Shown: positions 35,861 through 44,521 of the stretch, one piece after another | Layout of the letters: every line of letters starts with the position of its first letter | How positions within the stretch are numbered: position 1 is the stretch's first letter | From: a bacterium 210820-DFI.6.37 | Lineage (GTDB): Bacteria; Bacillota; Clostridia; Peptostreptococcales; Anaerovoracaceae | Length of the DNA: 64,000 nt | Reading direction: 5' to 3' | Assembly: GCA_020558355.1 (NCBI GenBank) | Contig: JAJCKG010000002.1 | Span: 62,001-126,000, forward strand | The notes under the pieces: model-generated | Databases searched by the model: none | What the model saw: the letters and a program-made list of their open reading frames with translations, nothing else | What the model was told of the DNA's origin: nothing | Made by a program: the position numbers and the translations under genes

Positions 35861-35894
35861 TTATATTGAATGCAACAAGTCAATGCAATATAAA
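35861..35894 (+). repeat. Inverted repeat upstream of the ABC exporter genes
   Basis: TTATATTG and CAATATAA (8 bp) flank about 18 nt that contain AATGCAA twice. Coordinates are accurate to about 1 bp. It lies in the gap between pseH and the exporter, so it may be an operator or a leader hairpin. Confidence 0.4.
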
Positions 35895-35914
35895 AAGAAA
35901 GGACAATTATAGTT

Positions 35915-36721
35915 GTGAAAACTGTAAAGGAAATATTAAAAGAGCATATCCAATGGCGCCATCAGATACTAAAACTCGCCAAGGCAGATATCATTAAAAC
36001 TTATAGCGGAGCTGCTTTAGGATGGGCATGGGCGCTTATAAAGCCGACAATTACAATTCTGGTATTTTGGTTTGCCTTTTCTGTTGGGTTAAGAAAAGGC
36101 AGCGATATCAGCGGATACCCATTTGCGCTATGGCTTATGGCAGGAATTGTCCCTTGGTTTTATATGTCCGAAATGATTACCGGTGGTGCGGGAGCAATTC
36201 GAAAATACAAGTATCTTGTCACGAAGATGAAGTTCCCTGTATCAACGATTCCTACCTTTGTCAGTTTGTCTAAGCTGGCAATCCACATTTGCTTGATGGT
36301 TATTGTTATGATAATTTTCTGCTTGTTTGGGCATTTTCCAGATATATATTGGCTTCAAATTCCGATATATATGGTTTTAATGGTATTGTTTTTTATCATG
36401 TGGGGATTGTTTGCGTCAATGCTGGCATCTATGAGTAAAGACTTTTTAAATTTAGTAAAGTCTTTGACAACTGCGATCTTTTGGATGTCGGGTATTATGT
36501 GGGATGTGAATAAAATAGCTACTCCATGGATTCAAACAGTTCTTAAATTTAACCCGGTAACTTTTATTGCGACTGGATATCGGAATGCGTTTATCTATAA
36601 ATGCTGGATATGGGAAGACCTTTATGGGCTTCTGTATTTTGCTATTGTTTTAGTGGCTATGATAGCCGCTGCTATATGGAGCTATAAAAAACTGATTAAA
36701 GAAATTCCAGATGTATTGTGA
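35915..36721 (+). CDS. TagG/Wzm-type polysaccharide ABC exporter permease
   Basis: A 268-residue ABC-2 permease with six predicted membrane helices, the kind that exports teichoic acid or O-antigen on undecaprenyl diphosphate. An amphipathic N-terminal helix (LKEHIQWRHQILKLAKADI) precedes YSGAALGWAWALIKP and the PFALWLMAGIVPWFYMSE motif typical of TagG. It uses a GTG start. The ATP-binding partner follows 11 bp downstream. Confidence 0.9.
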   Translation: MKTVKEILKEHIQWRHQILKLAKADIIKTYSGAALGWAWALIKPTITILVFWFAFSVGLRKGSDISGYPFALWLMAGIVPWFYMSEMITGGAGAIRKYKYLVTKMKFPVSTIPTFVSLSKLAIHICLMVIVMIIFCLFGHFPDIYWLQIPIYMVLMVLFFIMWGLFASMLASMSKDFLNLVKSLTTAIFWMSGIMWDVNKIATPWIQTVLKFNPVTFIATGYRNAFIYKCWIWEDLYGLLYFAIVLVAMIAAAIWSYKKLIKEIPDVL

Positions 36722-36732
36722 GGGACAGATAA

Positions 36733-37482
36733 ATGGAGAATGTGGTTATTGAATTTAAAAATGTTACCAAAATGTACAAGCTCTATAAAAATGATAAACA
36801 ACGGTTCCTTTCAATCTTTTCGAAGAGGGTACCGTATAAGGAAAAAAAAGCGGCAAATGATGTGTCCTTTCAGATCAGAAAAGGAGAAGCTGTAGCGCTT
36901 TTTGGTAAAAATGGGGCTGGAAAATCTACTGTTTTAAAAATGATAACAGGAGTTGCGTATCCTACGGAAGGTGAAATTACAGTTGAGGGAAGAGTGAGCG
37001 CTTTGCTTGAGCTTACTTCAGGCTTTGATCCGGAATTATCCGGTCGAGAGAATATTTATCTGAAGGGGCAGCTGTGTGGATTGAAGGATGATGAGATAAG
37101 AGAATTGGAAAACGAGATTGTAGAATTTGCCGAAATTGGCGAGTATATTGATCAGCCGGTCAGGACCTATTCCAGCGGAATGAAAGCCAGGCTTGGTTTT
37201 GCGGTTAATGTAAATATCCGGCCTGAAATCCTGATTGTAGATGAAGCCTTGAGTGTTGGAGACAGGGCATTTCGGGATAAATGCCTTCAGAAAGTAAATC
37301 ACATTGTGGAGAAGGATAATGTGACATTGCTATTTGTTACCCATGCGACAGAAACGGCGAGAAAATTCTGCAAACGGGGAATTGTCATGAAAAATGGCAA
37401 GGTTATTTATGATGCTGATATTGATTCGGCAATAGAATGTTATAATAGTAGTATCAGTAAAAAGAAGAAAAATAAGGCTTAG
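36733..37482 (+). CDS. TagH/Wzt-type ABC exporter ATP-binding protein
   Basis: The ATPase of the exporter. The 249-residue protein has Walker A GKNGAGKST, signature YSSGMKARLGFA and Walker B ILIVDEAL. There is no C-terminal carbohydrate-binding domain like that of some Wzt proteins, so chain-length control by such a domain is not expected. The 3' end overlaps the convergent gene by 4 bp, with no terminator between them. Confidence 0.92.
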   Translation: MENVVIEFKNVTKMYKLYKNDKQRFLSIFSKRVPYKEKKAANDVSFQIRKGEAVALFGKNGAGKSTVLKMITGVAYPTEGEITVEGRVSALLELTSGFDPELSGRENIYLKGQLCGLKDDEIRELENEIVEFAEIGEYIDQPVRTYSSGMKARLGFAVNVNIRPEILIVDEALSVGDRAFRDKCLQKVNHIVEKDNVTLLFVTHATETARKFCKRGIVMKNGKVIYDADIDSAIECYNSSISKKKKNKA

Positions 37483-38606
37483 ACTTTTTTTCTGCTGAAA
37501 ATAAAATCTACAATATCTTTCGTTTCATGATTACTTTTCGGTGTAACATATTTGCGCAAGAATTTTTGAACGTTTTCAGGGTCGCAAGCCTGATCAGAAA
37601 TTGCCTGGACTATTTCAGCAGCTGTGCTGCAGATCGGACCAGGCATTTCTTTTTTATAGTCCATGTAAATATCCCGAGTGGACATATATCGATCATAATC
37701 GTAGGCGTAGAAGTAAAGCGGGCGTTTTAAAACAGCGGCTTCATAGATAATACATGAATAGTCACTGATAACGTAGTCACAGACAAACAGCATGTCAAAA
37801 GAACTGAAACGATGATCGATGACTGCAAATGGATGAGTTTCTTTGAATTCAGCTAGTGGATGTGCTTTGATTATTAAATTATAACGGGAATAATCCACAG
37901 CATCAGCAAGCGCTATTGCTGCTTGGGCAAACTCCTGATTCTCACCTTTGCGAAAGGTAGGTACATAGAGAATTGTTGGCTTCTCCCTGAGCTGGGGATA
38001 GCTCAGAAAGATTTTTTCCCGCGCGCCAACAGCATATTGACTGCTTTCAAGCGCTTCTACTCTGGGTAATGGAAGCGTTACGATTTTTGAAAGCGGGTAA
38101 TGGAACCCTTCGGCTAAATGCGTTTTATAAGCGTCAGACGCAGCTAAAATGTAGTCATAATTTGCATGCATCTTCATGATGCGCGCAATTTGAGAAGAAG
38201 ACCCCTCTTCCATATCCAGAATGCTGTAACCGAATTTTTTCATGGTCCCAATTGAATGCCACATTTGAATAATCAGTAGGTTTGGTTTGTGGTTTAGAAT
38301 GCTGACAAGAATGGCATAGGAATCTAAGATTACGATTTGAGAAGTTGCAAGATGGTACATCTGTCGAAGCATATGAAAACAATAGCCTATTTTACATAAA
38401 ATGGACCCTTCTATTTTTTTGCACAAAATAACCGTTTTAAAATCCGGATGTTGCTCCAATATCACTTTCTCTAGCATAGAAATGTCTAATGAAGCGGAAT
38501 TGCTTTGTCTGCTGATAAACGTAACCTTTTTTTGTGTGGGAAAACATTTGATAATACAATAAAGGCATTGGAAAATTTTAATGCCGGTTTTTAGAATCCT
38601 ATTCAT
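37479..38606 (-). CDS. CDP-glycerol glycerophosphotransferase family protein (TagB/TagF-like) 1
   Basis: A 375-residue GT-B-like transferase expected to add glycerol- or alditol-phosphate units to a teichoic-acid-like chain at the inner membrane face. Family features are IQMWHSIGTMKKFGY, IKAHPL and ISDYSCIIYEAAVLKRP. It is the only reverse-strand gene of the glycan island. The ATG at 38606 follows GAGGTG; the in-frame TTG at 38618 overlaps that site. Its acceptor and number of units added are unknown. Confidence 0.85.
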   Translation of the reverse strand: MNRILKTGIKIFQCLYCIIKCFPTQKKVTFISRQSNSASLDISMLEKVILEQHPDFKTVILCKKIEGSILCKIGYCFHMLRQMYHLATSQIVILDSYAILVSILNHKPNLLIIQMWHSIGTMKKFGYSILDMEEGSSSQIARIMKMHANYDYILAASDAYKTHLAEGFHYPLSKIVTLPLPRVEALESSQYAVGAREKIFLSYPQLREKPTILYVPTFRKGENQEFAQAAIALADAVDYSRYNLIIKAHPLAEFKETHPFAVIDHRFSSFDMLFVCDYVISDYSCIIYEAAVLKRPLYFYAYDYDRYMSTRDIYMDYKKEMPGPICSTAAEIVQAISDQACDPENVQKFLRKYVTPKSNHETKDIVDFIFSRKKV

Positions 38607-38711
38607 AATACACCTCAACTATATCCTATGAATTATACCAAGAATTTATTGTATTTTCAACAGAATTATGCTACGATATACTAGCAAATACAAGGGAGGG
38701 ATGCATAACAA

Positions 38712-40409
38712 ATGGATTGGTGCAGAGATTTTGAATTTCAGATTACGAAGCTAGAATGGGAAAGGATTTTTCTCCATTTTGAAATAAAATCCAATTATCC
38801 GGGAACTCCCCGATTTGTTCTGGCAAAGTTTGGCAGGGAGGTGACCAACCAGAAAGAAGTCTTGAAAAAAGGCGCAAAACCTGTTTTAGAACTGGCCATT
38901 AAAGATACTGTGGAATTAAAGCCAAAACAATGTGTTGATAACCTGTATTCCTTTACTATTAACATAGCGGCTGCAGACGGCAGAGCTTTTTTGGAGAATG
39001 GGCAGTGGAGAATTGCGGCAATTGTACCGGAAGGGTTTTGCGTGTCCAGTGTTACTACCGAACTGGGATATCAGTTGGATGAGATGTCCAGAATTTTCCG
39101 ATATGGCAGAGGGAAATACGCATATAATCTTTCTTTTAGCCTTACTTGCTTTGATGGTGAGAATCTGGAACTGTATTTCAATAGTTATTTCATGATTATG
39201 AACAACAAGTGGCGTAAGAGAAAATATATTAAAGAAGCGTTTACCCTTCCTGGAAAGATAAACCGAATGTATATGTTTGCGGTTATTCGTCTGATCCGAA
39301 TTTTTTACCGCATAGTTTCAGCGCTCACTCCAAAAGATGGAATGCGGGTTTTATTCATGACTGAAACGAAGGATTATCTTTGGGGAAATCTCAAATATAT
39401 TAATGACCGAATCAAGGAACGGGGGTTGGATCAGGATTTCAAATTGACCTATTCCTGCCGGAAGGCTGTGGGGAACCATACAAGTGTTCTCAGTTGGGTC
39501 AAAACCGTTTTTAATGTGGCAAGGCAGGATTTTATTTTTATAGATGATTATGCCCCGATCTTTGGCTTTTTTAGACTTTCGAAAAAAACAAAACTGATTC
39601 AGGTATGGCATGCGGGAGAGGGATTTAAATCGGTAGGCTATAGCCGCTTTGGAAAAAATGGATCCCCCTTTCCTTCTGAGTCTTGTCACAAAGCTTATGA
39701 TTATGCTCTTACTGGTTCTGAAAATCTTGTGGAAGTGTATGAAGAGGTCTTTGGGATTGAACGGGAGGCTTTTCTTCCAGTGGGAATGCCGCGTTTGGAT
39801 GATTTTTTGGATTCGGACAAGATACAGAAATTTCGGGGTGCGTTTTATAGAGAATACCCGGACTTCCAGAATAAAAAGATTATATTGTTTGCGCCAACCT
39901 TTAGAGGTACAGGGCAGAAAGACGCGTTTTATGATTACAGTAAAATAGATCTAAAAGAAATTTATGACTTCTGTGGAAATGATACTGTCTTTCTTATTAA
40001 GATGCACCCATTTGTCGCAAAAGCAATAAAAATACCAGAGGCTTTTAAAAATCGGATTTTTGATTTTGCGTCATATCCAAATATTAATGATTTATACTAT
40101 ATTACAGATCTGCTTATCACAGATTATTCTTCCAATTATTACGAGTATGCGCTGATGAAAAAACCAGTTGTCTTTTATACTTATGATAGAGAAATGTATG
40201 AGCTGACAAGAGGCGTTCACCGCAGTGTTAAAGAATGTGGTCCGGGAAAGGTCTGCGATACCTTTGAGGAATTAATGACGGCCCTGAAAAAGGAAGACTA
40301 TGAAATAGAAAAGATAGAGCGATTTGTTGAAGAAAATTTTGGAGAATATGACGGTCATGCCTGTGACAAAGTTATTGATCAGATTCTATTGAAAAAGGAG
40401 AGTGTGTAA
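38712..40409 (+). CDS. CDP-glycerol glycerophosphotransferase family protein (TagF-like) 2
   Basis: A 565-residue protein with an N-terminal domain of about 190 residues of mixed beta type and a C-terminal TagF-like transferase domain with QVWHAGEGFKSVGY, IKMHPF and ITDYSSNYYEYALMKKP. The two-domain layout resembles TagF polymerases. The Shine-Dalgarno GGGAGGG lies about 11 bp before the ATG. The stop overlaps the start of the cytidylyltransferase gene. Confidence 0.87.
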   Translation: MDWCRDFEFQITKLEWERIFLHFEIKSNYPGTPRFVLAKFGREVTNQKEVLKKGAKPVLELAIKDTVELKPKQCVDNLYSFTINIAAADGRAFLENGQWRIAAIVPEGFCVSSVTTELGYQLDEMSRIFRYGRGKYAYNLSFSLTCFDGENLELYFNSYFMIMNNKWRKRKYIKEAFTLPGKINRMYMFAVIRLIRIFYRIVSALTPKDGMRVLFMTETKDYLWGNLKYINDRIKERGLDQDFKLTYSCRKAVGNHTSVLSWVKTVFNVARQDFIFIDDYAPIFGFFRLSKKTKLIQVWHAGEGFKSVGYSRFGKNGSPFPSESCHKAYDYALTGSENLVEVYEEVFGIEREAFLPVGMPRLDDFLDSDKIQKFRGAFYREYPDFQNKKIILFAPTFRGTGQKDAFYDYSKIDLKEIYDFCGNDTVFLIKMHPFVAKAIKIPEAFKNRIFDFASYPNINDLYYITDLLITDYSSNYYEYALMKKPVVFYTYDREMYELTRGVHRSVKECGPGKVCDTFEELMTALKKEDYEIEKIERFVEENFGEYDGHACDKVIDQILLKKESV

Positions 40410-41170
40410 TGGGATTAAATCTTGCGATTATCTTTGCGGGAGGCAGCGGGGCAAGGATGGGATCCGGCCTTCCAAAGCAGTTTATTGAAGTGAACGGAAA
40501 GCCGATTATTATCCATACGTTGGATATTTTTGAGGAACATCCGGAAATTGATAAAATTTATATTGCCTGCAAAGAAGATTATATTACAAAGTTAGAAAAA
40601 TACGTACAACGTCATTTTATCTCGAAGGTTGCGGGAATTGTCCCTGGAGGAGCGACAGGGCAGGATTCCATTTATAATGCGCTTTGCGCTGCGGCTAAAG
40701 AAAATCCGGAAGATTCAATTGTATTAATCCATGATGGCGTGCGCCCCTGTATTACAAGAGAACTGATTGATGACGATTTAAAATGTGTCAGAGAAAAAGG
40801 ATCAGCAGTAACCTGTACGCCGCTATTCGAAACGCCAGTGGTAAGCAAATCCGGTATAACGGTAGATGAGATGCCGCCCAGAAAAGAGATGTTTACAGCA
40901 CAGGCGCCACAATGCTTTTATTTGGGCGAGGTAATTGCGGCCCATCATAAAATGAGGGAGACGAATCCAGGCTATGAGGGGATTGTAGATACCTGTACCC
41001 TTATGAAAAAGACGGGAAAAGAAGTTGCGATTGTTGAGGGAAATAGGGGAAATATCAAGGTTACAACTCCGGAGGACTTATACACATTCCGGGCAATGAT
41101 ACAGTATCGGGAAACAGAGCAGGTCTTTGGGTTTGGAGCAAAGGAGGTAACGGGAAAACTGAGTAAATAG
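40409..41170 (+). CDS. IspD/TarI-type cytidylyltransferase
   Basis: A 253-residue nucleotidyltransferase with FAGGSGARMGSGLPKQFIE, HDGVRPCI and TTPEDLYTF, as in both IspD (isoprenoid pathway) and TarI (CDP-ribitol synthesis). Its place between TagF-like genes favours TarI or another alditol-phosphate cytidylyltransferase. No TarJ-like alcohol dehydrogenase is present in the window, so the alditol is uncertain. It starts inside the preceding stop codon. Confidence 0.82.
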   Translation: MGLNLAIIFAGGSGARMGSGLPKQFIEVNGKPIIIHTLDIFEEHPEIDKIYIACKEDYITKLEKYVQRHFISKVAGIVPGGATGQDSIYNALCAAAKENPEDSIVLIHDGVRPCITRELIDDDLKCVREKGSAVTCTPLFETPVVSKSGITVDEMPPRKEMFTAQAPQCFYLGEVIAAHHKMRETNPGYEGIVDTCTLMKKTGKEVAIVEGNRGNIKVTTPEDLYTFRAMIQYRETEQVFGFGAKEVTGKLSK

Positions 41171-41302
41171 TTTTATAGGGGATTGGGTAATTGGTATATA
41201 GTTTATAGTTGTGTTGTGTGGATTGTGTAATATGCTGTGTATTTTAATGTGTTATATTTTAGCGGTTATGCGATGCGCAAAAATTTAAAAGAAGGAGAAA
41301 AA

Positions 41303-42661
41303 ATGGATATAAAAGCAGTAATTGAGCATATAAAGGAAGATGGAATTGCTACAACTTGGAAAATTTTTCGGAAAAGAAACAAAAAAGGAGGTCTGAAAAC
41401 AACGATCAGAAAGATAGATGAGCTACTTTATCAGTTGGATCAGGCACACGCCCCTGCGGCAAGGCATGAACTCATGCGGCAAATCGAGGAACTTGAGACT
41501 CCGGCATATAAAAAAGATTTGAAAAGAAGATATATCTGTAAGATACTTCCGGACATTTATAAGGAAGGCAGTAAAGCTCCAGTTGAAGAAAAAGTTGTTT
41601 TCCTGCAGCCGAGAACTGGCTTGAATCAAAGTTGCCGATACATATACCATAAATTGGAGAAAGAATATCCTTATAAAGTGGTCTTGCACGAGCTTGGTAG
41701 GGGGCAGGTACCGAAAACAGTATATTTCCATAATGCCAAAGCCTTTATAAAAGACGCGGCTACAGCAAAAGCTGTATTTGTTCATGAGTCAAATAATCTT
41801 ATGGGACATTTAAATCTTCGAAAGGAAACAAAGGTTATTCAATTGTGGCATGGCTGTGGAGTCTTCAAGAAAATCGGTTTGAGCACAATTGGAAAAAAAG
41901 ACTTTAAAAGCGCAAAGGAATATAAAGATTATCCTGAGTATAATAACTATTCCTGCGTTACCATAGCTAGCCCGGAATTGTCCTGGGTTTTCGAAGAATT
42001 TATGGGGATCCGTAAGGAAGAGAACATTATACGGCCAATCGGAGTAAGTCGTACAGACGAATTCTTCGATGAAACCTATAGAAAGACTTGTTATGAAAAA
42101 TTGTACAAGGCAATTCCCGCGGCAAAGGACAAGAAGGTGATTTTGTACGCGCCGACCTATAGAGGGGTAGGACAGAAAAGGGTTTCTCCGGATGAACTGG
42201 ATGTCGAAAAATTTGCGAAGGCTTTGTCCGATGAATATATTTTGATTTTCAAGCACCATCAAACAGCCAACGTGATTCCAGAGATACCGACTCCATATAA
42301 AGGCACCTTTGCTTATGACATGACCAAAGGGAAAGGAATGTCGATCAATGAGCTTATGACAGTAGCGGATATTTGTGTTTCAGATTATTCATCCCTGGTT
42401 TTTGAGTATTCCTTGTTTGAGCGGCCAATGGCATTCTTTGCCTTTGATTTGGAAGAATATATTGACAAACGAGGTCTTTATTATGATTTTGATGAAATCA
42501 CACCAGGACCGGTTGTTAAAACAAATGAGGAACTGATTGACTATATTAAGCATATCAGTGAACGTTTTGATAAGAAGAAAGTGGTCGATTTTAAAAATCG
42601 TTTTATGTGTAGTTGTGATGGCCATGCGACAGAAAGAATTATTGCTTTAATTGAAGAATAA
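41303..42661 (+). CDS. CDP-glycerol glycerophosphotransferase family protein (TagF-like) 3
   Basis: A 452-residue TagF/TarL-like transferase with a helical N-terminus (about 1-100) and motifs IQLWHGCGVFKKIGL, ILYAPTYRGVGQK, IFKHHQT and VSDYSSLVFEYSLFERP. The ATG at 41303 follows AAGGAG; the upstream frame from 41237 runs through a T/G-rich spacer and is rejected. It lies between the TarI-like and TagD genes. Confidence 0.88.
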   Translation: MDIKAVIEHIKEDGIATTWKIFRKRNKKGGLKTTIRKIDELLYQLDQAHAPAARHELMRQIEELETPAYKKDLKRRYICKILPDIYKEGSKAPVEEKVVFLQPRTGLNQSCRYIYHKLEKEYPYKVVLHELGRGQVPKTVYFHNAKAFIKDAATAKAVFVHESNNLMGHLNLRKETKVIQLWHGCGVFKKIGLSTIGKKDFKSAKEYKDYPEYNNYSCVTIASPELSWVFEEFMGIRKEENIIRPIGVSRTDEFFDETYRKTCYEKLYKAIPAAKDKKVILYAPTYRGVGQKRVSPDELDVEKFAKALSDEYILIFKHHQTANVIPEIPTPYKGTFAYDMTKGKGMSINELMTVADICVSDYSSLVFEYSLFERPMAFFAFDLEEYIDKRGLYYDFDEITPGPVVKTNEELIDYIKHISERFDKKKVVDFKNRFMCSCDGHATERIIALIEE

Positions 42662-42680
42662 GCGATAGGGGGGACATATC

Positions 42681-43073
42681 GTGAAACGGGTATTAACTTA
42701 TGGTACGTTTGATTTACTTCATTATGGACATGTTAGGCTTTTAAAACGAGCGAAAGCGTTAGGCGACTATCTGATTGTCGCGGTTTCTACGGATGAATTT
42801 AATAAAATAAAGGGAAAAAAGGCTTATAATAATTTTGAAACAAGAAAAGAAATGCTGGAAACAGTCCGCTATGTTGATTTGGTCATCCCGGAAAAAAACT
42901 GGGAGCAAAAAGCAGACGATGTAAGAAAGTATTGTGTTGACACTGTAGTAATGGGCAGCGACTGGCGTGGGAATGAAAAATTTGAGGCATTAAAAGATCT
43001 TTGCGAAGTTGTATATCTGGAACGTACAGAGAACGTGTCAACAACAAAGATAAAGAATGATCTTCATCTGTAA
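42681..43073 (+). CDS. tagD: Glycerol-3-phosphate cytidylyltransferase TagD
   Basis: Makes CDP-glycerol, the donor for poly(glycerol phosphate) chains. The 130-residue protein has the signature TYGTFDLLHYGHVRLL and the C-terminal RTENVSTTKIK, as in Bacillus TagD (RTEGISTT type). It starts with GTG after GGGGGG. Its presence shows that at least one TagF-like neighbour can use CDP-glycerol. Confidence 0.93.
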   Translation: MKRVLTYGTFDLLHYGHVRLLKRAKALGDYLIVAVSTDEFNKIKGKKAYNNFETRKEMLETVRYVDLVIPEKNWEQKADDVRKYCVDTVVMGSDWRGNEKFEALKDLCEVVYLERTENVSTTKIKNDLHL

Positions 43074-43139
43074 GGCTTGAAATAATCCTGACATAGATAC
43101 CAGGAAAATAATGGATAATGGGAAAGGCTGAGAACAATT

Positions 43140-44168
43140 ATGAAAAGAGTTTTAAAAGAGGATATAGAGGCAATTATCAAATCGGAGATCCAGTGGGAAA
43201 AGCTAAAAGATGCTTCTATTTTAGTGACAGGAGCAACAGGAATGCTGGGTGGCTATATGCTGCGGACTTTAATAGAGCTAAACGATAGCGGAAATTATGG
43301 CATGAAGCTATATGCTCTGGTGAGAAATCCGAAGAAATTGTCTGAAGAAATCATAGGTAAAGTGGAATTGATTGTTCAGAGCGTTACAGAGCCAGTTAGA
43401 GCGGATGTGAGGTTTGATTATGTAATCCATACAGCTAGTCCGGCCAGTCCCTTGATTATGAGAGAAGATCCTGTTGGGACAGTGGCGGCAAACACCCTGG
43501 GGACATATTACACGTTGGAAGCAGCTCAGAAAAGTAATGCCAAGGGCTATCTCTTTATTTCTTCCCGGGAAATCTATGGGCAGCCGTACGCGAATCAAAA
43601 GGTGTTTTCGGAAGATACCTATGGATTTGTAGATCCGCTTGAGCCGAGATCTTGCTATCCAGAAGGAAAGAAAGCGGCTGAAACTATGTGCGCAAGCTTC
43701 CGGCAACAGTATGGGCTGAATGCAAAGATTGCGAGATTGGCACATACTTTTGGGCCGGGAATGTCCATTGATGACGGAAGAGTGCAGGCGGATTTTTTAA
43801 GAAACGTAGTAAATCATGAAAATATTGTTCTGAAAAGCGAAGGAACAGCGGTTAGAACCTATACCTATGTCAGCGATGCTGTAACAGCGCTCTTCTATAT
43901 TTTGCTGAATTCTGATGATATGGTTTATAATATTTCCAGCGAGGATTCAACGGTTTCCATAAGAGAACTTGCGCAGGCGCTGGTAGACGTTTTTCCGGAA
44001 AGAGGCTTAAAATTGGTATTTGATATTCCGGATTCTACAGAAAATACAGGCTGTGCGCCATTTACGCTGGGAATTCTCAGCAGCGAAAAAATCAGGAAAT
44101 TGGGGTGGAAGCCGCATTATTCTCTGCAGGAAGGATTAAAACGAACCGTGGAGTTTTTGGAAGAATAG
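43140..44168 (+). CDS. NAD-dependent epimerase/dehydratase
   Basis: A 342-residue extended SDR protein with the NAD loop TGATGMLGGY (about residue 30-39), FISSREIYG and the catalytic Tyr/Lys in CYPEGKKAAE. The C-terminal part LGWKPHYSLQEGL is common to nucleotide-sugar epimerases, 4,6-dehydratases and UXS-like decarboxylases. Its substrate cannot be told by eye; context points to a modified sugar or alditol of the surface polymer. Confidence 0.8.
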   Translation: MKRVLKEDIEAIIKSEIQWEKLKDASILVTGATGMLGGYMLRTLIELNDSGNYGMKLYALVRNPKKLSEEIIGKVELIVQSVTEPVRADVRFDYVIHTASPASPLIMREDPVGTVAANTLGTYYTLEAAQKSNAKGYLFISSREIYGQPYANQKVFSEDTYGFVDPLEPRSCYPEGKKAAETMCASFRQQYGLNAKIARLAHTFGPGMSIDDGRVQADFLRNVVNHENIVLKSEGTAVRTYTYVSDAVTALFYILLNSDDMVYNISSEDSTVSIRELAQALVDVFPERGLKLVFDIPDSTENTGCAPFTLGILSSEKIRKLGWKPHYSLQEGLKRTVEFLEE

Positions 44169-44278
44169 AAATCTTAGAGTTGTGTATTGTTTGTGATGAT
44201 TAAAAGGAAAGTGGTGACTATGGTAAAAAAGGAACAAACCTAGAAAAGGTAATTTGATTATTACTAAAGGAGGATACA

Positions 44279-44518
44279 ATGAAAACCCCCAAAAATGGAG
44301 AAAAGTATAATATTCTGTTGTTAACAAACAGAGATTCTGACAATGTTGGAGATCAGGTGATAGAGGCTTGCGATATTGGACTGATTGAAACTGTCATGAA
44401 AAACTTGGATATAGGAAGTATAAGGGCGGCGGTTGCATCTAAAAAGTATTTAGCAACAAAAGATAAAAGCTTATTAAAAGTGACCAATAAGGTTATTATA
44501 AGGATGATAGGAGAGTAA
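44279..44518 (+). pseudogene. Truncated duplicate of the pyruvyl transferase N-terminus
   Basis: A 79-codon frame whose residues 9-50 repeat the start of the next protein: ILLLTNRDSDNVGDQVIEAC is the same in both. The match decays after AAVASKKYLAT and ends after a short tail, lacking the rest of the enzyme. It has a good ribosome-binding site (AAAGGAGG), so it may still be translated as a short peptide, but it cannot be an active transferase. Confidence 0.7.
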
Positions 44519-44521
44519 AGA

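Noticed and set aside
41171..41302. A T/G-rich spacer that could extend the third TagF-like gene to a start at 41237
   Set aside because: The extension has no ribosome-binding site and low-complexity composition, while ATG 41303 has AAGGAG at the right distance.
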